Shown here: positions 53,787 through 64,000 of the stretch, piece after piece
How positions within the stretch are numbered: the stretch's first letter is position 1
Layout of the letters: each line of letters starts with the position of its first letter
Assembly: GCF_016918505.1 (NCBI RefSeq)
Contig: NZ_JAFFPZ010000002.1
Span: forward strand, 1-64,000
Reading direction: 5' to 3'
DNA from: Desulforhopalus vacuolatus
GTDB lineage: Bacteria > Desulfobacterota > Desulfobulbia > Desulfobulbales > Desulfocapsaceae
DNA: 64,000 bases
Notes under the pieces: model-generated
Seen by the model: the letters and a program-made list of their open reading frames with translations, nothing else
Database searches by the model: none
Told to the model about the DNA's origin: nothing
Program-made: the position numbers and the translations under genes

Positions 53787-54116
53787 TTACTCTTTTTTGA
53801 GTTCGACTTTTACATCAATGGGCTGGGCCAGAGCATCTGTTCTGCTGTCGTGACGGCGGTTAATCCAGAAAGAAGTTATGCGGTCAAGATAGCCAGGTTT
53901 TTGCAGTTGAATGGTTATCTGTTCAGCGGTATCGGATTTGCCGGGAAAAGAAATCTTTGCCGGAGTGACACCGAGATGGCTGTTGTCCTTGAGGTTTATG
54001 ATTTCTGCCCCTTCGGGGATGCTGTAGATATTCGCTGCGCCATATTGTGTTCCGCCACATCCGGCGAGAAACAGTGCTGCCGTTGCAGGAATCAGCAGTT
54101 TTACGATTTTGTTCAT
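53787..54116 (-). CDS. PEGA-like lipoprotein, paralogue
   Basis: 109 residues. Lipobox LFLAGC (cysteine near residue 20), then AANIYSIPEGAEIINLKD, HLGVTPAKISFP, QLQKPGYLDRITSFW, and a charged end. The same order of blocks as the next gene shows an old tandem duplication. GGAGATAAT lies before the ATG. The gap upstream (54117-54540) contains no gene; 54418-54440 has a caccgcgaagaacgcg motif typical of the repeat families. Confidence 0.8.
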   Translation of the reverse strand: MNKIVKLLIPATAALFLAGCGGTQYGAANIYSIPEGAEIINLKDNSHLGVTPAKISFPGKSDTAEQITIQLQKPGYLDRITSFWINRRHDSRTDALAQPIDVKVELKKE

Positions 54117-54539
54117 AATTATCTCCTGAATAAATAAGAAATACAGTTTCCTTGAAAAACAGCGCAGATGTTAGCCAGTTCTCACTGAGAACGCAATAGA
54201 ATTACGATGTTTTTAGGGGGTTTAAACGGTTTTCTCCTGTATTCGGGGACCTCCGATTTTCCCCTGGTGTTTTGTTCTTTATAAGGGGAAATATCAATTG
54301 TGACAAAAGAATGCACTGTGACAGAGGCTTTCGGAGAAAATAACATAACTTCTCAAAAAAACGCGGAAAACACAAAATAATAACGATATCAGTAATTTAC
54401 GTATTGGACAGATTTTTTTCACCGCGAAGAACGCGAAGAAAGACAAAAAACCTGTAAGAACAAGGGGCTAATCGAAATTAAAACGGGAAAAAAGGAAGAA
54501 GGGAGGCAGGAAAGAGAGAACCTCTCCTGCTTGTTTTGT

Positions 54540-55035
54540 GGCTGTCTTGAATAATCAGTCTTTCGCCCATCTTCTTCGTTACAGTCAAAAATTTATCCTC
54601 GGAGGTACATACCAGACTCCAGGTAAGCGCTAGACTCCGTGATCAAAACTATACCATTTACATTTTGTATTGGCGGATTCAAAGGCAGGGGCGGGAAAAG
54701 GGAGAAAGGAGACGGGAGGCAGGAAAAAGCAAAAAATTTCCGTAGAGACGAGCAATTTGGGTGTCTCCAGTACAACGGACGCTTCTACCATGAGCTCAAT
54801 TTTACATCCTGTTTATCCTTTTGTAATCGCCAAAAAAGATATCCACGCAGTTGCGTTCTCTGGTCAGTAAAAAATGTGATTGGTATGATACCGGTGATAA
54901 ACCGTAAGCCGGTATACGTACCTTCACGAAATTCTTTTCAAAAAAACACGAAAATAATTTCTAAGGTACTCACAGGTCCGCGGTACAATTTCCTCCAGTA
55001 CCTTGAAGGAACGAATGCAGCTGTTTCAAGGCACC
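54540..55035 (-). repeat. Family A element, long copy A6, interrupted by B7
   Basis: It starts GGCTGTCTTGAATAATCAG and ends CTGTTTCAAGGCACCC. The parts 54540-54650 and 54887-55035 together equal copy A1 inverted, including GGTAAGCCGGTATA and TTCACGAAATTCTTTTCAAA. The 236-base B7 lies between. Confidence 0.8.
54651..54886 (+). repeat. Family B element, copy B7, inserted in A6
   Basis: It starts ATACCATTTACATTTTGTAT and ends AAAAATGTGATTGGTAT. A purine tract (54670-54730), the dyad GTAGAGACGAGCAATTTGGG region, ATCCTGTTTATCCTTTTGTA and CCACGCAGTTGCGTTCTCTG make up the interior. Comparison with A1 gives the empty site, so both ends are fixed to within a few bases. Confidence 0.8.
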
Positions 55036-55285
55036 CTGTACTCTCTGCTAATACAAAGATTCAGCATGTTTTCCAGATTTGAAAAGATTGTAATCAAGAA
55101 TTATTTTAAACCATTTAATGATCCACAGATCCCATCCCGCGCGTTTTTTCTTTTCCGCAGGGCATTTTTCATTCTCTTCATTTTTATTCTGTTTCATTGT
55201 TCTTCTCCAGTTCCAGATGGGCGATTAAAATCCTCTAAAAAGTATAGCAGGATCAGCCAGAATTGCACAGGAAAACCCTTCATGG

Positions 55286-55352
55286 GGATATCGAATAATC
55301 CGTCTTGCACCCGGCTTCTTCGTTACAGGTTCCCTGCAGTCAAAAAATGGAT
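55286..55352 (-). repeat. Family A fragment next to the broken lysE
   Basis: ATCGAATAATCCGTCTTGC, CTTCTTCGTTACA, then 9 extra bases and CAGTCAAAAAATGG. It abuts the end of the LysE remnant. The stretch 55036-55285 shows no gene. Confidence 0.5.
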
Positions 55353-55353
55353 G

Positions 55354-55748
55354 TCAACTCAGCATAAGCCAGACACCAACCACTGCCAGTAATACTCCGG
55401 AGATGCGGTTGAGCAGGGTGCAGCCTCCTTTTTTGCCGAGGAAGGAACGCAGTTTGCGCCCGCGCTGTCGGCAGAGCTGCAGTCCAGGGCAGATCAGCCA
55501 TGCGTCGCCTGCCAGTTTGAGAATGGAGAATATTTCCGGAGAGCGCAACATGATTGTTGCCGCCCCGGCCAGAGAACAGACCGAGACAAGCATTACCCCG
55601 GTCAACTCGCCCCAGAACATCCAGAAGGTACGGCGCAGTCCAACGGTCATGCCCAGGGTAAGGGCACAAGAGTCATGCACATTCCCGGTGTCAGGGAAAC
55701 AGCGATAAAGGTGGGAATGAACAGGGTAAGCAGAGGGAGGCTCGGCAT
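55354..55748 (-). pseudogene. LysE/RhtB-type amino-acid exporter, broken
   Basis: The minus strand begins MPSLPLLTLFIPTFIAVSLT, then PGMCMTL; a frameshift near 55676 is needed to reach LTLGMTVGLRRTFWMFWGEL, TGVMLVSVCSLAGAATIMLR and SPEIFSILKLAGDAWLICPG. After RQRGRKLRSFLGKKG the chain jumps to LLNRISGVLLAVVGVWLMLS, the normal C-terminal helix. About 70-80 residues found in intact LysE proteins (about 205) are missing. So there is one frameshift plus an internal deletion. It is last in the ahbD-hemE operon. Confidence 0.75.
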
Positions 55749-55756
55749 GTCTCGGC

Positions 55757-56518
55757 TCAAACAAGGATCTGATTCAAAAATTCCCTCGTCCGTCTGTGAC
55801 GGGGATGATCAAAAAACTCCTCGGGCGGGGCCGCTTCAAGAATTTCTCCCGCATCCATGAAGATCACCCGGTGTGCCACCTTGCGGGCGAATCCCATCTC
55901 ATGACTGACCACCAGCATGGTCATACCGCTTTCCGCCAGCCTTATCATAACCTCGAGGACCTCTTTTACCATCTCCGGATCAAGCGCGGAGGTGGGCTCG
56001 TCGAAAAGCATCATCTTCGGTTCCATGCAGAGACTGCGGGCAATGGCGACCCGCTGCTGCTGCCCGCCGGAGAGCTGGCCGGGAAACTTGTGCGCCTGTT
56101 CAGCGATGTGTACTTTCTCAAGGTAGTGCATGGCTGTTGCCTCTGCTTCTTTTTTCGGCGTCTTGCGGGTGTAGATCGGACCGAGAGTGAGATTGTCAAG
56201 AATAGAGAGGTGGGGAAAGAGGTTGAAGTTCTGAAAGACCATGCCTACTTCAGTACGCACCCGCTCAATATCCTGCATATTGTCGGTGAGCTCAATGTCA
56301 TCAACCACGATGCGGCCACTCTGGTGTTCCTCAAGGTGGTTGATGCAGCGGATCAGAGTCGATTTCCCCGAGCCGGACGGCCCGCAGATAACGAGCCGTT
56401 CGCCGGGACAGACGGAGAGATTAATTTCTTTGAGAACGTGAAACGATCCATACCACTTGTTCATGCCTTCAATCTGGATGATCGGGGTGTCGTTATTGCA
56501 GGGAGGAAGGGGCGTCAT
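55757..56518 (-). CDS. Polar amino-acid ABC transporter ATPase (GlnQ-like)
   Basis: 253 residues. Walker [15 protein letters not shown] loop [14 protein letters not shown], signature [15 protein letters not shown], Walker [15 protein letters not shown], and H loop [12 protein letters not shown] are complete. It resembles GlnQ/HisP-type ATPases that power amino-acid uptake. No permease or binding-protein gene is next to it, so its partners are elsewhere. ATGA overlap with the HD gene upstream. Confidence 0.88.
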   Translation of the reverse strand: MTPLPPCNNDTPIIQIEGMNKWYGSFHVLKEINLSVCPGERLVICGPSGSGKSTLIRCINHLEEHQSGRIVVDDIELTDNMQDIERVRTEVGMVFQNFNLFPHLSILDNLTLGPIYTRKTPKKEAEATAMHYLEKVHIAEQAHKFPGQLSGGQQQRVAIARSLCMEPKMMLFDEPTSALDPEMVKEVLEVMIRLAESGMTMLVVSHEMGFARKVAHRVIFMDAGEILEAAPPEEFFDHPRHRRTREFLNQILV

Positions 56519-57123
56519 GGAATGTCCTGAGCTGTAAGGCCGAAGTCGTCGGTAGAGGGCTGGAGATGGCTGGAAAGTTCCTCCGGTGGAAAATCAATAT
56601 GGGAAAAGAATCTTTTTTCCAGGGTGAAGCCGGTCTCAAAATTGGCCCTGATACGTTTGATGCGGTACGGATCATCTCTGCTGTAGCGCTCAAGAATATA
56701 GGCAAGGCGCTGATTGAGGGTGACCACTTCATGGTGATTAACGCGTTTGTCGGAGTAGAAGACCAGTTCTTTTGCTCCGAAGACTCCGCGTTGATATGCC
56801 TCGTCGTCAAAATGCTTCAGCAGAACGTGCTCTTCAACAATTTTAGCCAGTTCCGGCCAGCCGTGCTGCTGACAGATCTCCATCCCCACAACGGCGTGTG
56901 GTCTGTTGTCGTTGAGGCAGAGACTCTTGGCGATGTCATGCATCAGTGCGCCGATTATCACAACCCTTTTCTCCGGCAGATTCTCCGGGGGCAGGGCAGA
57001 GGAGAGATTGTCGTAGAGTGTCTCTGCCACCCGGGTCACCATTATGGAGTGTTCCCGGATGTTGTCGAGCATGGAGTATTGATCGAAACACTGAAAACAC
57101 TCTTTGAGTTCTGGCAGTTTCAT
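56515..57123 (-). CDS. HD-domain phosphohydrolase family protein
   Basis: 202 residues. Metal-binding order: H in [16 protein letters not shown] in [14 protein letters not shown] in [12 protein letters not shown] and H in [12 protein letters not shown]. Such small HD proteins act on nucleotides or phosphoesters; substrate unknown. It overlaps hemE and the ABC ATPase by 4 bases on each side, so it is firmly in the haem operon. Confidence 0.8.
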   Translation of the reverse strand: MKLPELKECFQCFDQYSMLDNIREHSIMVTRVAETLYDNLSSALPPENLPEKRVVIIGALMHDIAKSLCLNDNRPHAVVGMEICQQHGWPELAKIVEEHVLLKHFDDEAYQRGVFGAKELVFYSDKRVNHHEVVTLNQRLAYILERYSRDDPYRIKRIRANFETGFTLEKRFFSHIDFPPEELSSHLQPSTDDFGLTAQDIP

Positions 57124-58157
57124 TTCTGGCTCAGTTCATGGACGGCATCAATCATTATCTTCGCCTGTTTCGGCGGAGTGAACTGATTGATACCGTGGCC
57201 GAGGTTGAAGATGTGTCCCTTTGCCATCGCCGCATCTTTCAACAGTTTTCCCACCCTGGCACGCAGTTTTTCCTTCGACAGCAGCAGGGCGAAGGGATCA
57301 AGATTACCCTGAATGGCACAGTCACCGATACGGGCAATGGCGTCGGCGATGTTGATACGCCAGTCGATGCCAATGACGTCGGCACCCGAACTGACGGAAA
57401 GCTCAAGCAGGGTGGAGCCATTGTTGGCGAAATAGATCACCGGTACTTCTTTTCCCTCAGGAAAGTCGTCTGCTTTCAAGGCGGCAATGATCTGAGTTAC
57501 ATAAGGCAGCGCATATTCAGCAAAATCGACAGGCCCGAGGACTCCGGCCCAGGAATCAAACAGTTGCACAGCCTGAGCTCCCGCGCGGATCTGCTCTTTA
57601 AGGTAGAGGATGGTTGCTTCGGTGATCTTTTCCATCAAAGCATGATATACCCCGGGTTTGGTGAAAATGAGTTTCTTGGTTGCCCAGAAGATTTTGGAGC
57701 TGCCACCCTCAATGAGATAAGTTGCGCAGGTGAAGGGTGCTCCGGCAAAGCCGATCAATGGTACCTGCAGTTCCCTGCGAAGCAGGCGGATGGTCTCCAT
57801 GACGAAATCCATCTGCGTTGCCGGATCAGGAATCCGCAGCTTCTCCACAGCTTTACTGTCGCGGATAGTGTGCAGGAATACCGGCCCATGGTTCTCATGA
57901 AATTCCAGAGGTACGCCCATCTGCTCCATGAGAATAAGAATATCGGAAAAGAGGATGGCCGCGTCTACCCCGAGAATATCTACGGGTTGCAGGGTGGCCT
58001 CTACGCAAAGCTCGGAATTTTTACACAGCTCCAGGAAGGAAAGATTTTTGCGAATCGCCTGGTATTCCGGCAGATATCGTCCGGCCTGGCGCATCATCCA
58101 GACAGGTGTAAAACTGGTTGATTCACCTCGACAGGCGCGAAGAAAGGTGTCATTCAT
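57120..58157 (-). CDS. hemE: Uroporphyrinogen decarboxylase HemE
   Basis: 345 residues. PVWMMRQAGRYLPEYQ (substrate-carboxylate arginines), AAILFSDILI (catalytic aspartate), GFAGAPFTCATYLIEGG, QLFDSWAGVLGP and NLGHGINQFTP are the true HemE signature, not that of corrinoid methyltransferase relatives. It converts uroporphyrinogen III to coproporphyrinogen III. It lies 23 bases after ahbD, which serves the other (sirohaem) route, so both routes or an exchange of intermediates may occur. See findings. Confidence 0.93.
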   Translation of the reverse strand: MNDTFLRACRGESTSFTPVWMMRQAGRYLPEYQAIRKNLSFLELCKNSELCVEATLQPVDILGVDAAILFSDILILMEQMGVPLEFHENHGPVFLHTIRDSKAVEKLRIPDPATQMDFVMETIRLLRRELQVPLIGFAGAPFTCATYLIEGGSSKIFWATKKLIFTKPGVYHALMEKITEATILYLKEQIRAGAQAVQLFDSWAGVLGPVDFAEYALPYVTQIIAALKADDFPEGKEVPVIYFANNGSTLLELSVSSGADVIGIDWRINIADAIARIGDCAIQGNLDPFALLLSKEKLRARVGKLLKDAAMAKGHIFNLGHGINQFTPPKQAKIMIDAVHELSQK

Positions 58158-58180
58158 GGCAGACTCTTATTGTTGTTGAT

Positions 58181-59245
58181 TCATTTAGTGCGCATTGTAC
58201 GCGGAATATAGTTGCAGAAGGGTTCCCCTGCAAGGAAGTCTCCGGTCATGGACCAGGCTCGTGCGCGGCAACCGCCACAGACGTTAATATATTCACATTG
58301 GCCGCAGTTATCTTTGTAGCTCTTGAAATCGCGAAGCTGATTGAAAAGTTCCGAATCTTCCCAGATCTGTTTAAACGGTATTTTAAAGATGTTGCCGGCG
58401 GACAGGGGAAAATAGCTGCAGGGCTGTACTTCGCCGTCTACATCAATCAGGCAGATAAGCTGTCCGGCAAGGCATCCCTTGGAGCCGCCGGTGGAAAATT
58501 CAAGGTTGCGCCGCTGGACCTTCTCGCCTGCCTCTTTTGCCTTCTCACGGATGATGCGGTAGTAGTGCGGAGCGCAGGTCGGGCGCATCAGCAAGTCGTC
58601 TTCCTTTTTCTCAGTTTCGTAGTGCCATTCAAGAATCTCGTCGTATACCTCGGTGGGGATGAGCTCATCCATTACATCTTCACCGCGCCCTGTGGGGACG
58701 ATCATGAACATATACCATGCAGTGGCACCGAGTTTTTTCACCATACGATAGATATCCGGGATCTCTTCTCGGTTGCGCATTGTGAAAGAAGAGTTGATCA
58801 GGAAGGGAATCTTATGCTCATTGAAGAGTCGAACGGCGTTCATTGTTCCCGCAAAAGCTCCCTCCTGATTACGGAAATTATCGTGGGTGGTGGCGTTGGA
58901 ACCGTCGATGCTCATGGAGACCATCTTGATGCCGCTCTCTTTAATGTTACGGCAGGTCTCCGGGGTTACCAGTGTTCCGTTGGTGGCGAGACACATGCGT
59001 AATCCCTTTTGGGTTCCGTAACTGGCAATATCGAAGACATCGGGGCGAAGCAGTGGTTCACCGCCGGAGAGAACAAGTACCGGCGAGGCGTAGGAGACAA
59101 TGTCATCGATAACCGCCTTTGCCTGGTCGAAAGAGAAGTCGGGATGTCCCACCACGGCCATTTCCGAAGAGGAGCGGCAGTGAACACATTTAAGGTTGCA
59201 TCGGCGGGTAATTTCCCAGGCGATCCATTTTGGTTCAAATTTCAT
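58181..59245 (-). CDS. ahbD: Radical SAM haem synthase AhbD-like
   Basis: 354 residues. Radical SAM cluster C16-x3-C20-x2-C23 ([13 protein letters not shown]), [13 protein letters not shown], and LATNGTL, then a C-terminal auxiliary cluster region (CLAGQ..., [36 protein letters not shown]). The segments [14 protein letters not shown] and TCAPHYYRI fit AhbD, which decarboxylates iron-coproporphyrin to haem in the sirohaem-based route of sulfate reducers and archaea. AhbC is the closest alternative. First gene of a five-gene minus-strand operon. Confidence 0.82.
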   Translation of the reverse strand: MKFEPKWIAWEITRRCNLKCVHCRSSSEMAVVGHPDFSFDQAKAVIDDIVSYASPVLVLSGGEPLLRPDVFDIASYGTQKGLRMCLATNGTLVTPETCRNIKESGIKMVSMSIDGSNATTHDNFRNQEGAFAGTMNAVRLFNEHKIPFLINSSFTMRNREEIPDIYRMVKKLGATAWYMFMIVPTGRGEDVMDELIPTEVYDEILEWHYETEKKEDDLLMRPTCAPHYYRIIREKAKEAGEKVQRRNLEFSTGGSKGCLAGQLICLIDVDGEVQPCSYFPLSAGNIFKIPFKQIWEDSELFNQLRDFKSYKDNCGQCEYINVCGGCRARAWSMTGDFLAGEPFCNYIPRTMRTK

Positions 59246-59333
59246 GATATTCCTTATTTGAGACCCTGCCCGGCTCCTGTTGCCCGCCCGGTTGTCGGTC
59301 CTGTCTGATTTTTTAATCTGTGGAAAATTTCCA

Positions 59334-59492
59334 GGGAACTTTGAATAATCAGTCTTTCGCCCATCTTCTTTGTTACAGTTAAAAATTTATCCTCGCAGGT
59401 AAGCGCCAGACTCCGATATCAAATATATAGCTCCGGTAAATTTTCTCCTGTGCCTTGAATATGAACGAAATACAAGATTATTCAAGACACCC
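59334..59492 (-). repeat. Family A element, copy A5
   Basis: 159 bases, the same length as A4. It starts GGGAACTTTGAATAATC and ends GATTATTCAAGACACCC. It holds one 18-base unit and TAGCTCCGGTAAATTTTCTC. It lies 88 bases upstream of the ahbD start codon, in its promoter region. 59493-59695 shows nothing I can assign. Confidence 0.8.
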
Positions 59493-59695
59493 TTTAGTGT
59501 TTTTCTTAACATTTGTATCAAATACTTCGATAACAATACCCCATCATTGCAAATTCTTAAATGTACAAAGTGCAGCGGGTTGACGGAAGGGTCCCGGAAG
59601 AGTGAATAACCACGGGTAAATTCTTGATGAATCGTATGGAAATGACAGAGATTTTCTGCAATAAAAAAAAGATAATCAGCTTTCTCCCGGAAGTT

Positions 59696-60046
59696 ATACC
59701 ATTTACATTTTGTAGTGGCGGATTCAAAGACAGGGGGACGGAAAAAGGGAGAAAGGAGACAGGAAAAAGCAAAAGGAACCACGAATGGACACCAATAAAC
59801 ACGAATTATTACTGAAAGATGAGGTTTATCAGATTGTGGGCTGCGCCATGGAGGTGCTGAACAGGTCAGGCCATGGATTACTGGAAAAACCATAAGAGAA
59901 TGCCCTTGAGGTTGAATTCGATCTGTTATAATGCTTTTGGTAAACCACGGAAGACACGGAAAGCACGGAATATTACTCATTCGTAATCGCCAAAAAAGAT
60001 CTCCACACAATCGCGTTCTCTGGTCAGTAAAAAATGTAATTGTATT
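59696..60046 (+). repeat. Family B element, long copy B8
   Basis: It starts ATACCATTTACATTTTGTAG and ends AAAAATGTAATTGTAT. It carries the purine tract (59725-59770), GGAACCACGAATGGACACCA, a GxxExxY gene remnant (59785-59931), CCACGGAAGACACGGAAAGC and the usual right part. 60047-60240 is a pyrimidine tract with no gene. Confidence 0.7.
59785..59931 (+). pseudogene. GxxExxY-protein remnant inside B8
   Basis: The frame reads MDTNKHELLLKDEVYQIVGC then AMEVLNRSGHGLLEKP, a stop, ENALEVEFDLL, stop. This matches the N-terminal third of GxxExxY proteins (IIGCAMEVHxxLGPGxLExxYxxAL). The motif is GLLEKP with TAA exactly where the tyrosine codon (TAT or TAC) belongs. The remaining two-thirds is absent. 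Confidence 0.7.
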
Positions 60047-60298
60047 ATGCCCTTTAAATTTTTTTGCCTTTATTCGCATGTTTAGGGCTTTCCTTTGGCA
60101 AAAAGTTTTTCGATGTTCCGTCTTTTGCTTTTCCCTGTCTCTCGTCCCCCTGCCTCCTGTCTCCCTTTTTGTCTTTGTCTGTTTTCTCTCGTTTCTGCCG
60201 GTCCCCGGGGTCTCTTTCTAAATTAAAAGAAATATCGTATAGTGGCGGCTGTATTATCTTTGCCGTGGAATTTGGAATTGAAAAGGAGACAATTTATT

Positions 60299-61601
60299 AT
60301 GCTGATTACACCTGTAAAACTGGGAACGGATGAGGGCAATGCCGTCCTCGAAAAAATTTTGGATCGCTTTCAGCTCGCCGATGCCGACTGTGCCGGTTCG
60401 GTGGCGAAAATTATAAAAAATGTTGCCGGGCAGGGTGATGAGGCGCTGGTGGATTATGGCCGCAGATTTGACTGCCCCGGGCTCACTGTAGAAAATTTAC
60501 AGGTGACCGGCGAGGAGCTGCGTGCCGCCTATAATGAAGTGGACGAGAAAACTCTCGGTTCAATCAAGGCTGCGGTGGAGCGCATCTGGAATTTTCACGA
60601 ACGTGAAATGGAGGACTCCTGGCTGCAGACCCGCGATGACGGCACAGTGGTCGGACGTCTGGTTCGTCCGGTGGACTCTGCAGGACTTTATGTTCCTGGT
60701 GGAACCGGTGGCTCTACGCCCCTGGTCTCTTCAGTGTTGATGAACGGAATCCCCGCTTCCATCGCTGGCGTGCGCAGACGGGTTATGGTTACCCCTCCGG
60801 GACGCGATGGTAAAGTCAGCCCTTTCCTGCTCGTAGCGGCCCAGGAGATCGGCATCAGCGATATCTATCGTGCCGGTTCGGCCTGGGGGATCGCTGCGCT
60901 GGCGTATGGCACGGAGAGCATTCCAAAGGTGGATGTCATCGTCGGGCCAGGCAATCAATTTGTTGCCGAGGCAAAGAAGCAGGTTTCCGGTATGGTGCGT
61001 ATTGATATGATCGCCGGTCCGTCAGAAGTTCTGATCGTGGCTGATGCCAATGCCGTTCCCGCCCATCTGGCGGCTGATATGCTTGCCCAGGCGGAACACG
61101 ATCCCCAGGCGCTGGCTCTTCTGCTGACCACCGATGAAACGCTGCCGGAGAAGGTGCTCGCCGAGCTGGAGAAACAGCTTCCGTTGCTTTCCCGTGAAAA
61201 AATTGCCCGTACCTCTCTCACCGAGCGGGGTGCGATGATGATTGTCAAAGATCTTGAGGAGGCCATACGGTTGGCCAACGATATCGCCAGTGAGCATCTT
61301 GAGCTTGATATCGTCAACCCCTGGGAGCAGATTCCCTTTATACGTCACGCTGGAGCCATCTTTCTCGGTGCTAATACTCCGGAGGCGGCGGGAGATTATT
61401 TCGCCGGTCCCAACCATGTGCTGCCGACCATGGGCACAGCTCGTTTTGCCTCGTCCCTCGGGGTGGAAACCTTTTTGAAAAAGTGTTCCATCATCAGTTA
61501 CTCACGACAGGCAATTGAGAACGACGCCGAAGATATCATGCGTCTCGCCCACCTTGAAGGGCTCGACGCGCACGCCAATTCCGTTAACGTTCGTCTGAAC
61601 C

Positions 61602-61609
<8 letters not shown>
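60299..61609 (+). CDS. hisD: Histidinol dehydrogenase HisD
   Basis: 436 residues. GLYVPGGTGGSTPLVSSVLMNGIPA, VIVGPGNQFVAEAKKQVSG, DMIAGPSEVLIVAD, HDPQALA and the C-terminal GPNHVLPTMGTARF segment carry the zinc and catalytic residues. It oxidises histidinol to histidine in two NAD+ steps. I take ATG 60299 (AAGGAG 12 bases upstream) over GTG 60242. It overlaps rsmG by 8 bases. Confidence 0.95.
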
Positions 61610-63360
<1,751 letters not shown>

Positions 63361-63367
63361 GAAAAGG

Positions 63368-63401
63368 GCGGTGCCGGGTGGCAGGAGTAGCGCGGCACCG
63401 C
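63368..63401 (+). promoter_or_regulatory. Hairpin between leuB and the PRPP synthetase gene
   Basis: GCGGTGCC, 18-base loop, GGCACCGC: eight perfect pairs with no T run after it. It lies 27 bases before the next start codon, and may process or partly terminate the operon mRNA. Confidence 0.45.
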
Positions 63402-63428
63402 ACAATTCTATAAACAACGGGAAGAGCC

Positions 63429-64000
63429 ATGCGAAAAAAAGAAGATGTTGTCCTTATAGCGGGAACTGCTTCTACCGATCTTGGTCAGTGTATCGCCGAG
63501 CGCCTGTGGATGCCTTTTACCAGGATGGAACGCAAACAGTTCGCCGACGGCGAATTCTGGCACGCCTTTCCTTTCTCCATTGAGGAGAAAGACCTTGTCA
63601 TTATTGCTTCCACCCACAATGACAACTCCTTCCAGGAGTTGTTGGATCTCATTTCCGGCGGTCGTTTCTGGAACGCGCGCTCTATCAACGTCATTATTCC
63701 CTATCTTGGGTATTCCACCATGGAGCGGGCCAAACCGGGTATCTTTGAGATTCCCAAGGGAATCACCCGTACCCGGCAGATCTTCCATGCCCGACCGGAT
63801 TATGTCGGTTTTGTCGATCTGCACAATGAGGCTGTACTGCACGCTCACAGCGGGTCCGTGAGCACGTATCACATCTGGACCGACGAAAGTTCGGCGAAGG
63901 CCATTGCCGGTCTCGGACTTGAAAATTATGTTCTCGTCTCACCGGACTATGGTTTCTCCAAACGGGTAGCCCGGCTGGCGAGTCTGCTCGGTTGTTCCCA
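63429..64000 (+). CDS. Ribose-phosphate pyrophosphokinase-like protein, 3' truncated by window edge
   Basis: The open frame from ATG 63429 runs past the window end; 190 residues are visible. It begins MRKKEDVVLIAGTASTDLGQ, then CIAERLWMPF, KQFADGEFWHAF, STHNDNSFQELL and NVIIPYLGYSTMERA. This order matches PRPP synthetases (GxxxxxLA..IA..L, FxDGE, YxxYxRxxR, DLHxxxxxxF), but the metal/ATP segment reads DLHNEAVLHAH and the arginine-rich loop TMERAKPG is altered, so it is an atypical member. The normal role would be making PRPP for histidine, purine and NAD synthesis, which fits hisD nearby. Confidence 0.75.
   Translation, partial: MRKKEDVVLIAGTASTDLGQCIAERLWMPFTRMERKQFADGEFWHAFPFSIEEKDLVIIASTHNDNSFQELLDLISGGRFWNARSINVIIPYLGYSTMERAKPGIFEIPKGITRTRQIFHARPDYVGFVDLHNEAVLHAHSGSVSTYHIWTDESSAKAIAGLGLENYVLVSPDYGFSKRVARLASLLGCS

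Noticed and set aside
55003-55392. 129-codon plus-strand frame downstream of A6
   Set aside because: It runs across repeat sequence and the antisense of the broken lysE, and its composition is not protein-like.

Overview
The window looks like a chromosomal segment of a free-living anaerobic Gram-negative bacterium, most likely a Desulfobulbales-like member of the Desulfobacterota (sulfate reducers and sulfur disproportionators). This is inferred from gene content, not from a database search: a single-chain pyruvate:ferredoxin oxidoreductase, a CoA-disulfide/polysulfide reductase fused to rhodanese, the AhbD radical-SAM haem synthase, a fused MurE-MurF ligase, and outer-membrane and lipoprotein genes. 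No rRNA or tRNA gene and no CRISPR array was found.

Layout. 1-1049: end of an IS1634-like transposase. 1911-5598: a septal-type AAA-TM-SPOR protein, an outer-membrane barrel and a Dus-type tRNA enzyme. 6001-11123: RNA and DNA maintenance genes (CCA/polyA nucleotidyltransferase, rlmE, yebC, ruvC, ruvA, ruvB). 11813-17307: a stressosome module (RsbR, RsbS, RsbT, RsbX-like) joined to a hybrid histidine kinase and a receiver-GGDEF protein. 17329-17421: a possible 30-residue protein. 17679-34190: the dcw cell-wall/division cluster mraZ-rsmH-ftsL-ftsI-murEF-mraY-murD-murG-murC-murB-ftsQ-ftsA-ftsZ, tightly overlapped. 34445-45222: a sensor kinase, the polysulfide reductase, a PHP phosphatase, a YkgJ-type protein, carbonic anhydrase and pyruvate oxidoreductase. 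46302-54116: small proteins, nagZ, a UvrD helicase, folC, an HNH protein and two lipoproteins. 55354-59245: a minus-strand haem operon (ahbD, hemE, HD protein, ABC ATPase, broken lysE). 60299-64000: hisD, rsmG, leuB and the start of a PRPP synthetase.

Two things stand out. First, the dcw FtsI lacks the SxxK serine and lysine and has a changed KTG box, while ftsW is absent from its usual place between murD and murG; the classical septal FtsW-FtsI synthase pair therefore looks degenerate or replaced here. Second, nearly every non-coding gap is filled by two families of inverted-repeat-bounded elements (called A and B here). They nest in one another, leave a readable empty site, and lie within a few bases of start or stop codons. 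One B copy carries a GxxExxY-protein remnant whose motif tyrosine codon is now a stop.

Coordinates for start codons were moved from the longest reading frame where a ribosome binding site or a stop/start overlap decided the matter; these choices are stated entry by entry.
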